Positions 33,293 to 42,216 of a stretch of 47,914 nucleotides of DNA are shown here, piece by piece. The stretch covers positions 1 to 47,914 of the forward strand of contig JAFZDP010000040.1 in assembly GCA_017561155.1 (NCBI GenBank), given 5' to 3'. Made by a program: the position numbers and the translations under genes. How positions within the stretch are numbered: position 1 is the first letter of the stretch; each line of letters starts with the position of its first letter. The stretch is from Bacteroidales bacterium. Its GTDB lineage: Bacteria > Bacteroidota > Bacteroidia > Bacteroidales > P3. The notes under the pieces were generated by a model, which was not told where the DNA came from, did not search any database, and was given only the letters and a program-made list of their open reading frames with translations.

Positions 33293-33800
33293 GATAGTAT
33301 TACAAAATATTATACGATTTGTTGTGCTGATATTTTTTCAAATATCAGTGTTGAACAACATATATTTGGGAGGATATGTAAATCTATTTCTTTATATATT
33401 GTTTATACTTATGTTGCCAACCTATTTACCTAAAAATGTCATAATATTAATTTCATTTGCAACAGGTTTTATAGTAGATATATTCTCTACAACTTTGGGT
33501 TTGCATACTTTTTCTGCTACACTTATAGGTTTTTCGAGAGTCGTATTTGCCGATAAAATATTGACAAAAGGCGATAATGTAGAAATAGATACTCCGAGTA
33601 TACGCACAATTTCGCCATCGGTTTATTCGGCTTATGTAATAATACTTACTTTTATTTATTGTTTCTTTTATTATCTAATAGAATCTTTTTCCCTTCATGA
33701 TATTCTTAATCTTTTGATACGTACTGTGCTGAGTACTATAGTTACATATTTACTTATGATAGCTTGCCAATTTCTTTTTATCAATCAAAAGAAAAAGTAA
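33285..33800 (+). CDS. mreD: Rod shape-determining protein MreD
   Basis: A 171-aa polytopic inner-membrane protein with five or six hydrophobic helices (VVLIFFQISVLNNIYLGG, LFLYILFILMLPTYLP, FATGFIVDIFSTTLGLHTF). The last of these includes the conserved G-x-x-x-D-x-F-x-x-x-x-G-x-H pattern of MreD. I preferred the ATG at 33285 over the GTG at 33282. Overlap with mreC shows coupling. mreB is not in this window. Confidence 0.9.
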   Translation: MNKIVLQNIIRFVVLIFFQISVLNNIYLGGYVNLFLYILFILMLPTYLPKNVIILISFATGFIVDIFSTTLGLHTFSATLIGFSRVVFADKILTKGDNVEIDTPSIRTISPSVYSAYVIILTFIYCFFYYLIESFSLHDILNLLIRTVLSTIVTYLLMIACQFLFINQKKK

Positions 33801-33858
33801 TTTGCAAATAGAAATATGTAAAAAATAAACTTCAGTGAGTATACAAAGAAAGAAAGCA

Positions 33859-33889
33859 TTTGGAATAAGATAAAAAAATCGTATATTTG
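33859..33889 (+). promoter_or_regulatory. Promoter of the purM-like gene
   Basis: TTTG at 33859-33862, 19 nt, then TATATTTG at 33882-33889 followed by CA. It is among the best consensus promoters in the window. It shows that the purM-like gene and probably mrdA-rodA can be transcribed apart from mreCD. The leader is about 15 nt. Confidence 0.75.
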
Positions 33890-33909
33890 CACAAAAATAA
33901 TTCGTTGCC

Positions 33910-35082
33910 GTGGATAATTTAAAATACAGTTTGAGAGGTGTTTCGGCATCAAAAGAAGATGTACACACCGCAATAAAAAATATAGACAAAGGACTTTATC
34001 CAAAAGCCTTTTGTAAGATAATACCGGATATATTGACAAACGACGAAAACTATTGTACCATTATGCATGCTGATGGTGCCGGTACAAAATCATCGTTGGC
34101 ATATATGTATTGGAAAGAAACCGGTGATATGTCGGTATGGAAAGGTATTGCTATCGATGCTATAGTTATGAATTTGGACGACTTGTTGTGTGTCGGAGTT
34201 ACCGATTCAATTTTGTTGTCGTCTACTATAGGTAGAAACAAACGCTTAATACCGGGCGAAGTGATAAGTGCTATAATAAATGGTACTGAAGAATTTCTAG
34301 CTAAAATGCGTGATTTGGGAGTAGGTATCTATTCTACAGGTGGAGAAACTGCTGATGTTGGCGATTTGGTTAGAACTATTATTGTCGATTCTACAGTTAC
34401 AGCCCGTTTGAGAAGAGATCAAGTTATTTCTAATCACACAATATCTGATGGTAATGTTATAGTAGGTTTGGCTTCTTATGGACAAGCAACTTACGAAACA
34501 GAGTACAACGGAGGTATGGGTAGCAATGGTTTGACTTCGGCTCGTCATGATGTGTTTAGTAAATATTGTGCCGAAAAATATCCTGAAAGCTATGATAATA
34601 AGTTGCCTTCAGAGGTAGTGTATTGTGGAAACATGACTCTTACATCGCCTACAGAAGTAGAAGGTGTGGATGCCGGAAAAATGGTTCTTTCTCCAACTCG
34701 TACATATGCTCCTATAATAAAGAAGATACTTTCCGAATATAGAGGAAAAATTTCGGGAATGGTACATTGCAGTGGAGGAGCACAAACTAAGGTATTGCAT
34801 TTTGTAGAAAATCTACATGTTGTTAAAGATAATATGTTCGATGTTCCACCATTATTTAGAATGATTCATGAACAATCTGAAACAGATTGGCAAGAAATGT
34901 ACAAGGTTTTCAATATGGGACATAGAATGGAAATATATACCGATAGCGAAACTGCAAAGGCTATTATTGAAATATCTAAATCGTTTAATGTTGATGCAAA
35001 AATAATTGGATACTGCGAATCTTATAATGGTAAGAAAGTAACAGTTAAATCCGATAAAGGAACGTTCTCTTATTTAGGATAG
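33910..35082 (+). CDS. purM: AIR synthase (PurM-like), Bacteroidota type
   Basis: The protein is 390 aa with a GTG start. It resembles phosphoribosylformylglycinamidine cyclo-ligase, which closes the imidazole ring of purine precursors. Visible motifs are MHADGAGTKSSLAYMYW (nucleotide/substrate loop), NLDDLLCVG, STGGETADVGDLVRT and VHCSGGAQTKVLHF. This divergent long form is, to my knowledge, the one found in Bacteroidales and often called AIR synthase-related. It has its own promoter, and mrdA starts 18 nt after the stop. Purine gene within the cell-shape cluster is an odd placement. Confidence 0.85.
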   Translation: MDNLKYSLRGVSASKEDVHTAIKNIDKGLYPKAFCKIIPDILTNDENYCTIMHADGAGTKSSLAYMYWKETGDMSVWKGIAIDAIVMNLDDLLCVGVTDSILLSSTIGRNKRLIPGEVISAIINGTEEFLAKMRDLGVGIYSTGGETADVGDLVRTIIVDSTVTARLRRDQVISNHTISDGNVIVGLASYGQATYETEYNGGMGSNGLTSARHDVFSKYCAEKYPESYDNKLPSEVVYCGNMTLTSPTEVEGVDAGKMVLSPTRTYAPIIKKILSEYRGKISGMVHCSGGAQTKVLHFVENLHVVKDNMFDVPPLFRMIHEQSETDWQEMYKVFNMGHRMEIYTDSETAKAIIEISKSFNVDAKIIGYCESYNGKKVTVKSDKGTFSYLG

Positions 35083-35100
35083 TAATATCTATACACAAGT

Positions 35101-36942
35101 ATGGCTGATATTTATTCAAATAGGAGTAGTATTATAAAATTTATATTCATAGCGGTAAGTGTTATATTTATCATTCGTCTCTTCTTCTTACAGATAGTGA
35201 ATAGAGATAAGTATGCTGATCTTGCCGAGGGTAATGCGTTGCGCTATGTGACCCAGTACCCTGCACGTGGATTGATATATGATCGTAACGGTGAGTTGTT
35301 AGTTTACAACGAAGCTGTTTACGATCTTATGGTTATACCCAGACAAGTAAAGAATATAGATACGGCAAATTTTTGCGAATTGGTAGGTATAACCAAAGAA
35401 GAGTTTATTCAGAAAATGAAGAAAGCTCGTAACTATTCGTCGTATGCTTCTTCGGCCTTTGTGAAACAAATCTCCAAGGAAGAATTTGGTGCTTTGCAAG
35501 AAAGTTTGTATAAGTTTAAGGGTTTCTATGTTCAAACTCGTACTCTGAGAAAATATGAGAAGCCTATAGCAGCTCATGTGTTGGGGTATATAGGAGAGGT
35601 AAACAATAATGAAATAACAAAGAACCCATATTACAAGCAAGGCGACTATATAGGAAAAAGTGGTTTAGAAAAGTCCTACGAAGAGCAATTGAGAGGCCAA
35701 AAAGGTAAAAAAGTAGTATTGGTAGATGTTCATAATAGAGAAAAAGGAAGTTTCCAGAATGGACTCTACGATACTGTGGCAATAGCCGGACACAATTTAT
35801 ACTCTACACTTGACGCGGAATTGCAAGAATATGCCGAGCAGTTGATGGCAAACAAACGAGGTAGTATTGTTGCAATTGAGCCTTCGACAGGTGAAGTACT
35901 TGCATTTGTATCGGCGCCTGTCTACGACCCGAACTTATTAGTAGGGCGTGTACGAAGCAAGAATTACGATATCCTTTCTAAAGATATAAGTAAGCCATTG
36001 TTCAATCGTGCACTTATGGCTGCTTATCCTCCCGGGTCAATATTCAAAGTGGCACAATCTCTTATAGCATTAGATTTGGGTGTGATAACGCCTAATACAG
36101 GATTTGGTTGCGATAAATCTACTGTTGGTTGTCACGGGCATCCAAATGCTACCAGTGTCAGTGATGCTATAAAAATGTCGTGCAACCCATATTTTTATTA
36201 TACCTATAAGAGAATAATACAGCAAGGAGTATATTCCAATATATATAAGGATAGTCAGTATGGTCTTAGCGTTTGGCGTAACTATATGCTTAAGTTTGGT
36301 TTCGGGCAACAACTAGGAATTGATATTTCTAACGAAAAGAGAGGTGTTATTCCCGATACTGCTTATTACAACAAATGGTATGGTAGGGAACGTTGGGCTT
36401 TCTCGACTATATACTCTAATAGTATAGGACAAGGTGAAGTACTTATTACACCTTTACAGATGGCAAATTTTGCTGCTACCCTCGCAAATCGTGGTTATTA
36501 CTACATACCTCACTTGGTTAGATATTATGGCGACGACTCTGTACGCAACAATGATTACTATACAAAACACGAAATTGATATACCTAAAGAGTATTTTGAT
36601 ATAGCTGTAAATGGTATGTATGGCGTTGTTCATAGAGATGGAGGTACTGCTCGTCGTGCTAAAATTGACGATATAGCTATATGTGGTAAGACCGGTACAT
36701 CGCAAAATAATGGCGACGACCATTCTGTTTTTATATGTTTTGCTCCTATGGATAATCCTAAAATAGCGGTATCGGTATATGTAGAAAATGCGAGAGGAGG
36801 TGGCGGTACATGGGCTGCTCCAATAGCAAGTTTGGTAGTAGAAAAATACTTGAGAGGTACTGTCGAGCGTAAGGATTTTGAAAAACATTATATGGAATTT
36901 AATCCATGTCAGAAATTACCTATAAACACAAAGAGAAAGTAA
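35101..36942 (+). CDS. mrdA: Penicillin-binding protein 2 (elongasome transpeptidase)
   Basis: The protein is 613 aa with an N-terminal membrane helix (11-32). The PBP dimerisation domain follows (RGLIYDRNGELLVYN, GYIGEVNN, GKSGLEKSYEEQLRG). The transpeptidase domain has the three catalytic motifs: SIFK with S313 and K316, SCN at 360-362, and KTGT at 530-533. It crosslinks new peptidoglycan in the side wall together with RodA, whose gene starts one base after this stop. The length is usual for the family. Confidence 0.96.
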   Translation: MADIYSNRSSIIKFIFIAVSVIFIIRLFFLQIVNRDKYADLAEGNALRYVTQYPARGLIYDRNGELLVYNEAVYDLMVIPRQVKNIDTANFCELVGITKEEFIQKMKKARNYSSYASSAFVKQISKEEFGALQESLYKFKGFYVQTRTLRKYEKPIAAHVLGYIGEVNNNEITKNPYYKQGDYIGKSGLEKSYEEQLRGQKGKKVVLVDVHNREKGSFQNGLYDTVAIAGHNLYSTLDAELQEYAEQLMANKRGSIVAIEPSTGEVLAFVSAPVYDPNLLVGRVRSKNYDILSKDISKPLFNRALMAAYPPGSIFKVAQSLIALDLGVITPNTGFGCDKSTVGCHGHPNATSVSDAIKMSCNPYFYYTYKRIIQQGVYSNIYKDSQYGLSVWRNYMLKFGFGQQLGIDISNEKRGVIPDTAYYNKWYGRERWAFSTIYSNSIGQGEVLITPLQMANFAATLANRGYYYIPHLVRYYGDDSVRNNDYYTKHEIDIPKEYFDIAVNGMYGVVHRDGGTARRAKIDDIAICGKTGTSQNNGDDHSVFICFAPMDNPKIAVSVYVENARGGGGTWAAPIASLVVEKYLRGTVERKDFEKHYMEFNPCQKLPINTKRK

Positions 36943-36943
36943 A

Positions 36944-38218
36944 GTGAGAAATCAAGAACAAAATATATTTGCGAGTATAGATTGGAAAATTGTAGGAGTA
37001 TATGTTATCTTGGTGTGCTTTGGTTGGATGAATATATATTCTGCAGTTTACGATGATGCGGCTACCGGAATATTTGATTTGTCGCAACAACACGGTAAGC
37101 AATTGCTTTGGATAGCAATCGCTTTTGTAACGGCTGCATTTTGTCTTATCATCGATTCTCGGTTCTTTTCATCTACGGCATATGTTATATATGGACTTAT
37201 TTTGGTGTTGCTTGTCGTCGTATTGTTCACGGCGACAGTTACCAAAGGTGCTACTTCGTGGATATCTATAGGTTCGTTTAAGTTACAACCGTCCGAGTTT
37301 GCCAAGTTTGCTACGGCATTGGCGTTTGCCAAATATCTGAGTACTATAGATGTCGATATACGAAACAAAAGAACTCAAGTTGTGGCATGGGGTATTATTT
37401 TTTTGCCTGCATTGTTGGTGCTTTTGCAGCACGACACTGGTTCGGCTATGGTGTTTGTTGGCTTTTTGTTGCCTTTTTATCGCGAGGGAATGACAGGTAT
37501 AATACTTATAATAGGTCTGATTGCTGTTGTTTTATTCGTATTGGCTCTTGCATTCAATAAGTTTATTGTTATTGCTTTATTGGTGTTAGTATCGTTGGGA
37601 TACATATTCCTTTGGCTTACAAAAAGCAAAAGAACATTGCGAAATATACTGAAAGTAGCAGGACTGTTTGTGGTATGTTGTATGTTTGTTTTTTCGGTAG
37701 ATTTTGTGTTCGAAAATGTGTTGGAGCCTCATCAAAAAGATCGTATTTATGTGCTTTTGGGTAAATGCGACGATCCTAGAGGTATCAATTATAACGTAAA
37801 TCAATCTAAGATAGCTATAGGATCGGGGCAGGTGTTTGGTAAGGGATTCCTTGATGGTACTCAAACTAAATATAATTTTGTACCCGAACAAGAAACAGAT
37901 TTCATATTTTGTACAGTAGGCGAGGAGTGGGGGTTTATAGGTTCTACATTGCTGGTGTTGGGATACCTTTATCTGCTTTTACGTATTGTGATTATGGCAG
38001 AGCGCCAACGGTCCAAGTTCGCTCGTATTTATGGCTATTCGGTGGCAAGTATATTTTTTATTCATTTTGCTATAAATATAGGTATGGTATTAGGTGTATT
38101 GCCGGTGATAGGTATACCATTACCTTTCTTTAGTTATGGTGGTTCGTCGCTGATAGCTTTTACATTGCTGCTTTTTGTTTTTATACGACAAGATGCGGTG
38201 CACAACCAAATAATTTAG
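36944..38218 (+). CDS. rodA: RodA, SEDS peptidoglycan polymerase
   Basis: The protein is 424 aa with a GTG start one base after the mrdA stop. About ten membrane helices are seen. Characteristic SEDS blocks are GSFKLQPSEFAKFATALAFA, LLQHDTGSAMVFVGF, and near the end GVLPVIGIPLPFFSYGGSSL. It polymerises glycan strands from lipid II with PBP2. An extended central hydrophilic loop (VFENVLEPHQKDRIYVLL) is as in other Bacteroidota RodA proteins. Confidence 0.95.
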   Translation: MRNQEQNIFASIDWKIVGVYVILVCFGWMNIYSAVYDDAATGIFDLSQQHGKQLLWIAIAFVTAAFCLIIDSRFFSSTAYVIYGLILVLLVVVLFTATVTKGATSWISIGSFKLQPSEFAKFATALAFAKYLSTIDVDIRNKRTQVVAWGIIFLPALLVLLQHDTGSAMVFVGFLLPFYREGMTGIILIIGLIAVVLFVLALAFNKFIVIALLVLVSLGYIFLWLTKSKRTLRNILKVAGLFVVCCMFVFSVDFVFENVLEPHQKDRIYVLLGKCDDPRGINYNVNQSKIAIGSGQVFGKGFLDGTQTKYNFVPEQETDFIFCTVGEEWGFIGSTLLVLGYLYLLLRIVIMAERQRSKFARIYGYSVASIFFIHFAINIGMVLGVLPVIGIPLPFFSYGGSSLIAFTLLLFVFIRQDAVHNQII

Positions 38219-38245
38219 TTTTAAATAGAAAAAATACATAATAAA

Positions 38246-39484
38246 ATGGGAAAAAGTACGGAAAAAAAATGTTCGTTTTGCGGTCGTAAAGAGTCGGAAG
38301 TAGAAGTGTTGTTGTATGGTATCGATGGTGCAATATGCGAGTCGTGTGTAGACCGAGCAAAGGAAATATTAAACGAGGCCTATAAAGAAGATGCCAAGAA
38401 AAACGGCTTCAGTTTAGATATAAAAACACCTAAAGAAATTAAAGATCATTTAGATCAGTACATAATAGGACAAGATGATGCAAAGAAAGTGTTGGCGGTT
38501 GCGGTATACAATCACTATAAACGTTTGATGTATAACCAAAACGAAAAAGACACAAATGATGTAGAAATCGAAAAGTCTAATATAGTATTGGTGGGCGAAA
38601 CCGGTACAGGAAAAACCCTTATAGCGCGTACTATAGCCAAGATATTGAATGTTCCTTTTTGTATTGCCGATGCTACTGTGCTTACCGAAGCCGGATATGT
38701 GGGGGAAGATGTTGAGAATATTCTTGTCAAATTGTTGCAGGCAGCCAACTACGATGTGCAAGCTGCCGAACGTGGAATAGTGTTTATTGATGAGATTGAT
38801 AAGGTGGCTCGTAAAAGCGATAACCCATCTATTACTCGTGATGTATCGGGCGAAGGGGTGCAACAAGCTATGCTTAAACTATTGGAAGGAACGGTGGTAA
38901 ATGTACCTCCACAAGGTGGTCGTAAGCATCCTGAACAAAAAATGATAGCTGTAAACACTCAAAATATATTATTTATTTCGGGGGGTGCTTTCGATGGTAT
39001 CGATAGAATTATAGCTTCGAGAATGAAAGCTCATGTGATAGGATTTGGCGAAAGCAAAAACAGGGGTATGGTAGATAAAGATAATTTGTTGCAATATGTT
39101 TTGCCTCAAGACTTGAAAAAGTTCGGTCTTATTCCGGAACTTGTGGGACGTTTTCCTGTTCTTTCGTTTTTGAATCCGTTGGATAAAGAAGCCTTGAAAA
39201 GAATTCTTAGCGAACCAAAGAATGCTCTTACCAAGCAGTATCAAAAGTTATTCCTTATGGATAACGTGAACTTGGAGTTCGAGCCGGAGGCATTGGATGT
39301 GGTGGTAGATAAGGCTGTAGAGTACAAACTTGGGGCTAGAGGTCTTCGCTCTATAATGGAAAGCATTATGACTGACATTATGTACGAAATACCTTCGAAA
39401 CACAATACTACCCAAACCGTGACGATAACGAAAGAAATGGCTTTGGAAAAAATAAATAAATCTAAGATAAACTCGTTGTTATAA
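38246..39484 (+). CDS. clpX: ClpX, ATP-dependent unfoldase of the ClpXP protease
   Basis: The protein is 412 aa. The N-terminal zinc-binding domain has C9, C12, C31 and C34 (CSFC ... CESC). The AAA+ domain has Walker A GETGTGKT (about 116-123), Walker [10 protein letters not shown], the sensor and the RKHPEQ region after [14 protein letters not shown]. The IGF-type ClpP-docking loop is represented by VIGFGESKN. It recognises and unfolds tagged proteins for ClpP, which is not in the window. Gap to rodA is 27 nt. Confidence 0.97.
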   Translation: MGKSTEKKCSFCGRKESEVEVLLYGIDGAICESCVDRAKEILNEAYKEDAKKNGFSLDIKTPKEIKDHLDQYIIGQDDAKKVLAVAVYNHYKRLMYNQNEKDTNDVEIEKSNIVLVGETGTGKTLIARTIAKILNVPFCIADATVLTEAGYVGEDVENILVKLLQAANYDVQAAERGIVFIDEIDKVARKSDNPSITRDVSGEGVQQAMLKLLEGTVVNVPPQGGRKHPEQKMIAVNTQNILFISGGAFDGIDRIIASRMKAHVIGFGESKNRGMVDKDNLLQYVLPQDLKKFGLIPELVGRFPVLSFLNPLDKEALKRILSEPKNALTKQYQKLFLMDNVNLEFEPEALDVVVDKAVEYKLGARGLRSIMESIMTDIMYEIPSKHNTTQTVTITKEMALEKINKSKINSLL

Positions 39485-39521
39485 CAACATAAATTGAATT
39501 ATTAATTAAATACGTAGAACA

Positions 39522-40217
39522 ATGAAAAAAACACTGATTTGCTTACTTGCATGTTGCTTTGCACTTCAAGTATCGGCGCAAAAAGCAAATTTTGGTGCTA
39601 ACTTAAAAGCACCTGCATCTTTAGAAGATAAAAAAGAATTTACCGAAAAATTGCCTGCTCCTAAGATGAAAGAGAGTATGCCTCTTATGGAAGCTTTGCG
39701 TCGTCGTGAGACAAAACGAGATTTTCTTCCAGAAAGATTGTCGATGCAAGAATTGTCAAATTTGTTGTGGGCTGCTAATGGTATCAACCGTCCAAAAGAA
39801 GGAAAACGTACTGCTCCATCGGCTCGCAATGCTCAAGAGATAGATGTTTATGTATTTCTTCCAGAAGGAGTATTTCTCTACAATCCAGAAAAACATTATT
39901 TGGAAATGTTGCACAAAGAAGATATGAGAGACAAAGTAAGTCGCCAAAAATTCTTCAAAGTGGCTCCGGTTGTATTGGTATTTGTTGCCAACTTCGACAA
40001 GATGGAAAACTTTGACGAGCAAGCAAGAGACTTCTATTCGGCTACTGATGTTGGATATGTAAGCCAAAATGTTTATCTATATTGTGCGGGAAGCCAACGT
40101 TTAGGTACTGTGGCTTGTGGTAGTATAGAACGCGATTTTTTGAGAGATGTATTGCATGTAGGAAATGGTAAGGCTCTTTTGGCTCAACCTGTAGGATATA
40201 CAAGCAACAAAGAATAA
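39522..40217 (+). CDS. Secreted nitroreductase (SagB/ThcOx-like)
   Basis: The protein is 231 aa with a signal peptide (MKKTLICLLACCFALQVSAQ). The FMN-dependent nitroreductase fold is recognisable from MEALRRRETKRDFLPERL, LSNLLWAANGINRP, TAPSARNAQEIDVYVFL and the C-terminal GYVSQNVYLYCAGSQRLGTV. Members with signal peptides are common in Bacteroidota; they may be periplasmic and may receive FMN through flavin-transfer systems (inference). The substrate is unknown. It is the last gene of the run and is followed by a strong terminator. Confidence 0.88.
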   Translation: MKKTLICLLACCFALQVSAQKANFGANLKAPASLEDKKEFTEKLPAPKMKESMPLMEALRRRETKRDFLPERLSMQELSNLLWAANGINRPKEGKRTAPSARNAQEIDVYVFLPEGVFLYNPEKHYLEMLHKEDMRDKVSRQKFFKVAPVVLVFVANFDKMENFDEQARDFYSATDVGYVSQNVYLYCAGSQRLGTVACGSIERDFLRDVLHVGNGKALLAQPVGYTSNKE

Positions 40218-40261
40218 TTTGATATAGGTAACACTTTCTACATAAAAAGTGCTATAAAAAA

Positions 40262-40307
40262 AGAGAGGTTGGAAAACTATTTAGCATTCCTGCCTCTCTA
40301 TTTTTTT
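40262..40307 (+). terminator. Intrinsic terminator after the nitroreductase gene
   Basis: AGAGAGG (40262-40268) pairs with CCTCTCT (40293-40299), and ATTTTTTT follows. The loop is 24 nt. A smaller hairpin CACTTT/AAAGTG lies just upstream. Confidence 0.8.
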
Positions 40308-41230
40308 GTTTACTCATCTAATACCCATTGTTTTTTTCTCATATTCAGTGGCGAAACGAACTACGTTTTAGTTCAGATTTACCTTTATGTCAACGTTTTT
40401 TAGGTGTATGTATTGTATGCTTCGTGCATAGTTTACAATATTTTTCACCGTACGTTTCGATGGTTGTATGCACACTTTGCTCCGTGTGCAATACTCTAAT
40501 TGGGCATTGTTTTGTCGATAAGAATTGTACTTTTCATTCATAGGCATTAAATTTTTCAATTAATAAATGAACTCACTTGTGCTTACAAATTCTCTCGAAA
40601 TACAACAAGAAAACTACCAAACAGCGAATTTATTGCACAAATATATTTTTATTCTGATATTTAACTTTTTTTATCCCGAATGTTTATAGAATATTGAATA
40701 TTTGGTGCGTGTATTTTGTGCCGGTATGCCGATATGCAATGTGTATGTATGTCGACCGAGAAGCGATTTGTTGTACCGGTTTTTATAGATGATCGGAATG
40801 TTAAAGAAAAATTTTTATTGTTAAATTGTAGTTTGTGCTACTGTGAATAATGTTTGAAAATACCATGTTTTTTGTCTAAAACTATGGCACTTTTTGTATC
40901 AAAACCTCGGAGTTAGGTGTGCAAACTATGGTGGTTTAGTATGTAAAACTACCATATTTGCATTGGCAAAGTGCCCTATTTGCATTCCGGAAGGGTGGAA
41001 GAGGCTTTTTTAATGAATTATTAGAAATAGGTGTATAAATAGTGGTTTCTGATAATCAGCATGTTGGGCTCTTTAACTGTTCTATATCTCGATATATGTA
41101 TGTTGGGGTTGTTTGTTGCAGAAATACGTTGTTTTCAGTGTTAAATATAGTGGTGTTAATATATTGCAAATTTAGTATTTTTGTTAATGTGGAAATGCCT
41201 TGTTTGGGGCGAAAAACATTATGTTTTTTG
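40308..41230. other. Long non-coding gap
   Basis: It is over 900 bp without a credible gene. Hairpins such as TGCACAC/GTGTGCA near 40467-40488 and four copies of a local motif (40876-40985) are the only structure. The short ORFs crossing it have no family features or start signals. Confidence 0.55.
40876..40985. repeat. Four degenerate ~20-bp repeats, two in each orientation
   Basis: On the plus strand: CTAAAACTATGGCACTTTTT (40876-40895) and TGCAAACTATGGTGGTTTAG (40920-40939). On the minus strand: TGCAAATATGGTAGTTTTAC (about 40944-40963) and TGCAAATAGGGCACTTTGCC (about 40965-40983). The shared form is GCAAA-TATGG-n-n-n-TTT. The plus-plus-minus-minus order lets the array fold on itself. Confidence 0.6.
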
Positions 41231-42202
41231 TTACTTTTTTTTGCCGTATTGCCAGTCTACAAAGTCCTGTATAGCCTGTTCCATTGGTGTGTTTGGCATA
41301 TTCAACTCTTGTTGTGCTTTTGTGCTGTTGTAGTACTCTTTTATGCATAGTTGTTTGGTATTTATGCTACATACCTGTGTTTTTATTCCCATTTTTCGCA
41401 CTATGTCGCCTAGTTTTCCTACCAAGTTTGTTATTGTGGTTGGTATGGGTAGTACTATTTGATGGTAGTTGCACACCTTTTTTTGTAGGTGGTAAAAGTC
41501 TATTATTGTCATGTTGTGGTTGGCTGCTATGTATCGGTTGCCGTTGTGTCCCATAGTCAAAGCGTTGACTGCTGCCGTGGCTACGTCGGATACATGTACA
41601 AAACATTTGCCTCCCATAGGTGCTGCCATTATAGGTTTTTTGTAGGCCATCATTAGCATTTGTCCCGAGCTTGGCTTGGTGTCGTATGCGCCTATCATAT
41701 AGCCGGGGTTTATTATTACTATGTGGCTTTCCGTCTTTTTCGATGCTTGTACAAATAGGTCTTCGGCCATCTTTTTGGTAATGGCGTAGTACGATTCCGA
41801 AAACGGGTACTCTATTTCGGCCTCTTCGGTAGCGTGGTTGGTGGCAGTGCCGTAGCCTATGGTGTTCAATGTGCTTATGTATACTATGCGCTTTATACCT
41901 AAGGTGTCGGCCACTCTCAGCACGTTTTCAGAGCCTTTTAGGTTTACTGTTTCAAACTCGAGGTACTCCAGGCTCATATCGGTAGCTGCTGCCACATGTA
42001 TTATAGCGTCGCAGCCATCGCCACATTCCAATAGTTGGTCGTAGTTGGCAAAGCTGCCTTCCACCACCTTTAGGTCGGGGTGTTCCAATAGTATGCTCTC
42101 GGGCCTACGCACTATGGCATTGATATGATGGCGGTCGGCTATCAGTTTTTTTATTATATTGTGTCCCAATAGTCCGTTGCCGCCTGTAAGCAGTACCTTC
42201 AT
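41231..42202 (-). CDS. NAD(P)-dependent epimerase/dehydratase-like (extended SDR)
   Basis: The protein is 323 aa. I chose the ATG at 42202 because MKVLLTGGNGLLGHNI opens the Rossmann fold at once; the in-frame TTG at 42235 lies inside polA. GGNGLLG at residues 7-13 is the dinucleotide loop; YISTLNTIG and YYAITKK supply the catalytic Ser/Thr and the Tyr-x-x-x-Lys pair. It resembles dihydroflavonol-4-reductase/3-beta-HSD-like extended SDRs; the substrate is unknown. It follows polA after 14 nt and is probably co-transcribed. Confidence 0.9.
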   Translation of the reverse strand: MKVLLTGGNGLLGHNIIKKLIADRHHINAIVRRPESILLEHPDLKVVEGSFANYDQLLECGDGCDAIIHVAAATDMSLEYLEFETVNLKGSENVLRVADTLGIKRIVYISTLNTIGYGTATNHATEEAEIEYPFSESYYAITKKMAEDLFVQASKKTESHIVIINPGYMIGAYDTKPSSGQMLMMAYKKPIMAAPMGGKCFVHVSDVATAAVNALTMGHNGNRYIAANHNMTIIDFYHLQKKVCNYHQIVLPIPTTITNLVGKLGDIVRKMGIKTQVCSINTKQLCIKEYYNSTKAQQELNMPNTPMEQAIQDFVDWQYGKKK

Positions 42203-42216
42203 CTTCTGTAGTGTTA

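Noticed and set aside
40328-40543. Short overlapping ORFs on both strands after the nitroreductase terminator
   Set aside because: No promoter, no family features, and the sequence is dominated by hairpins.
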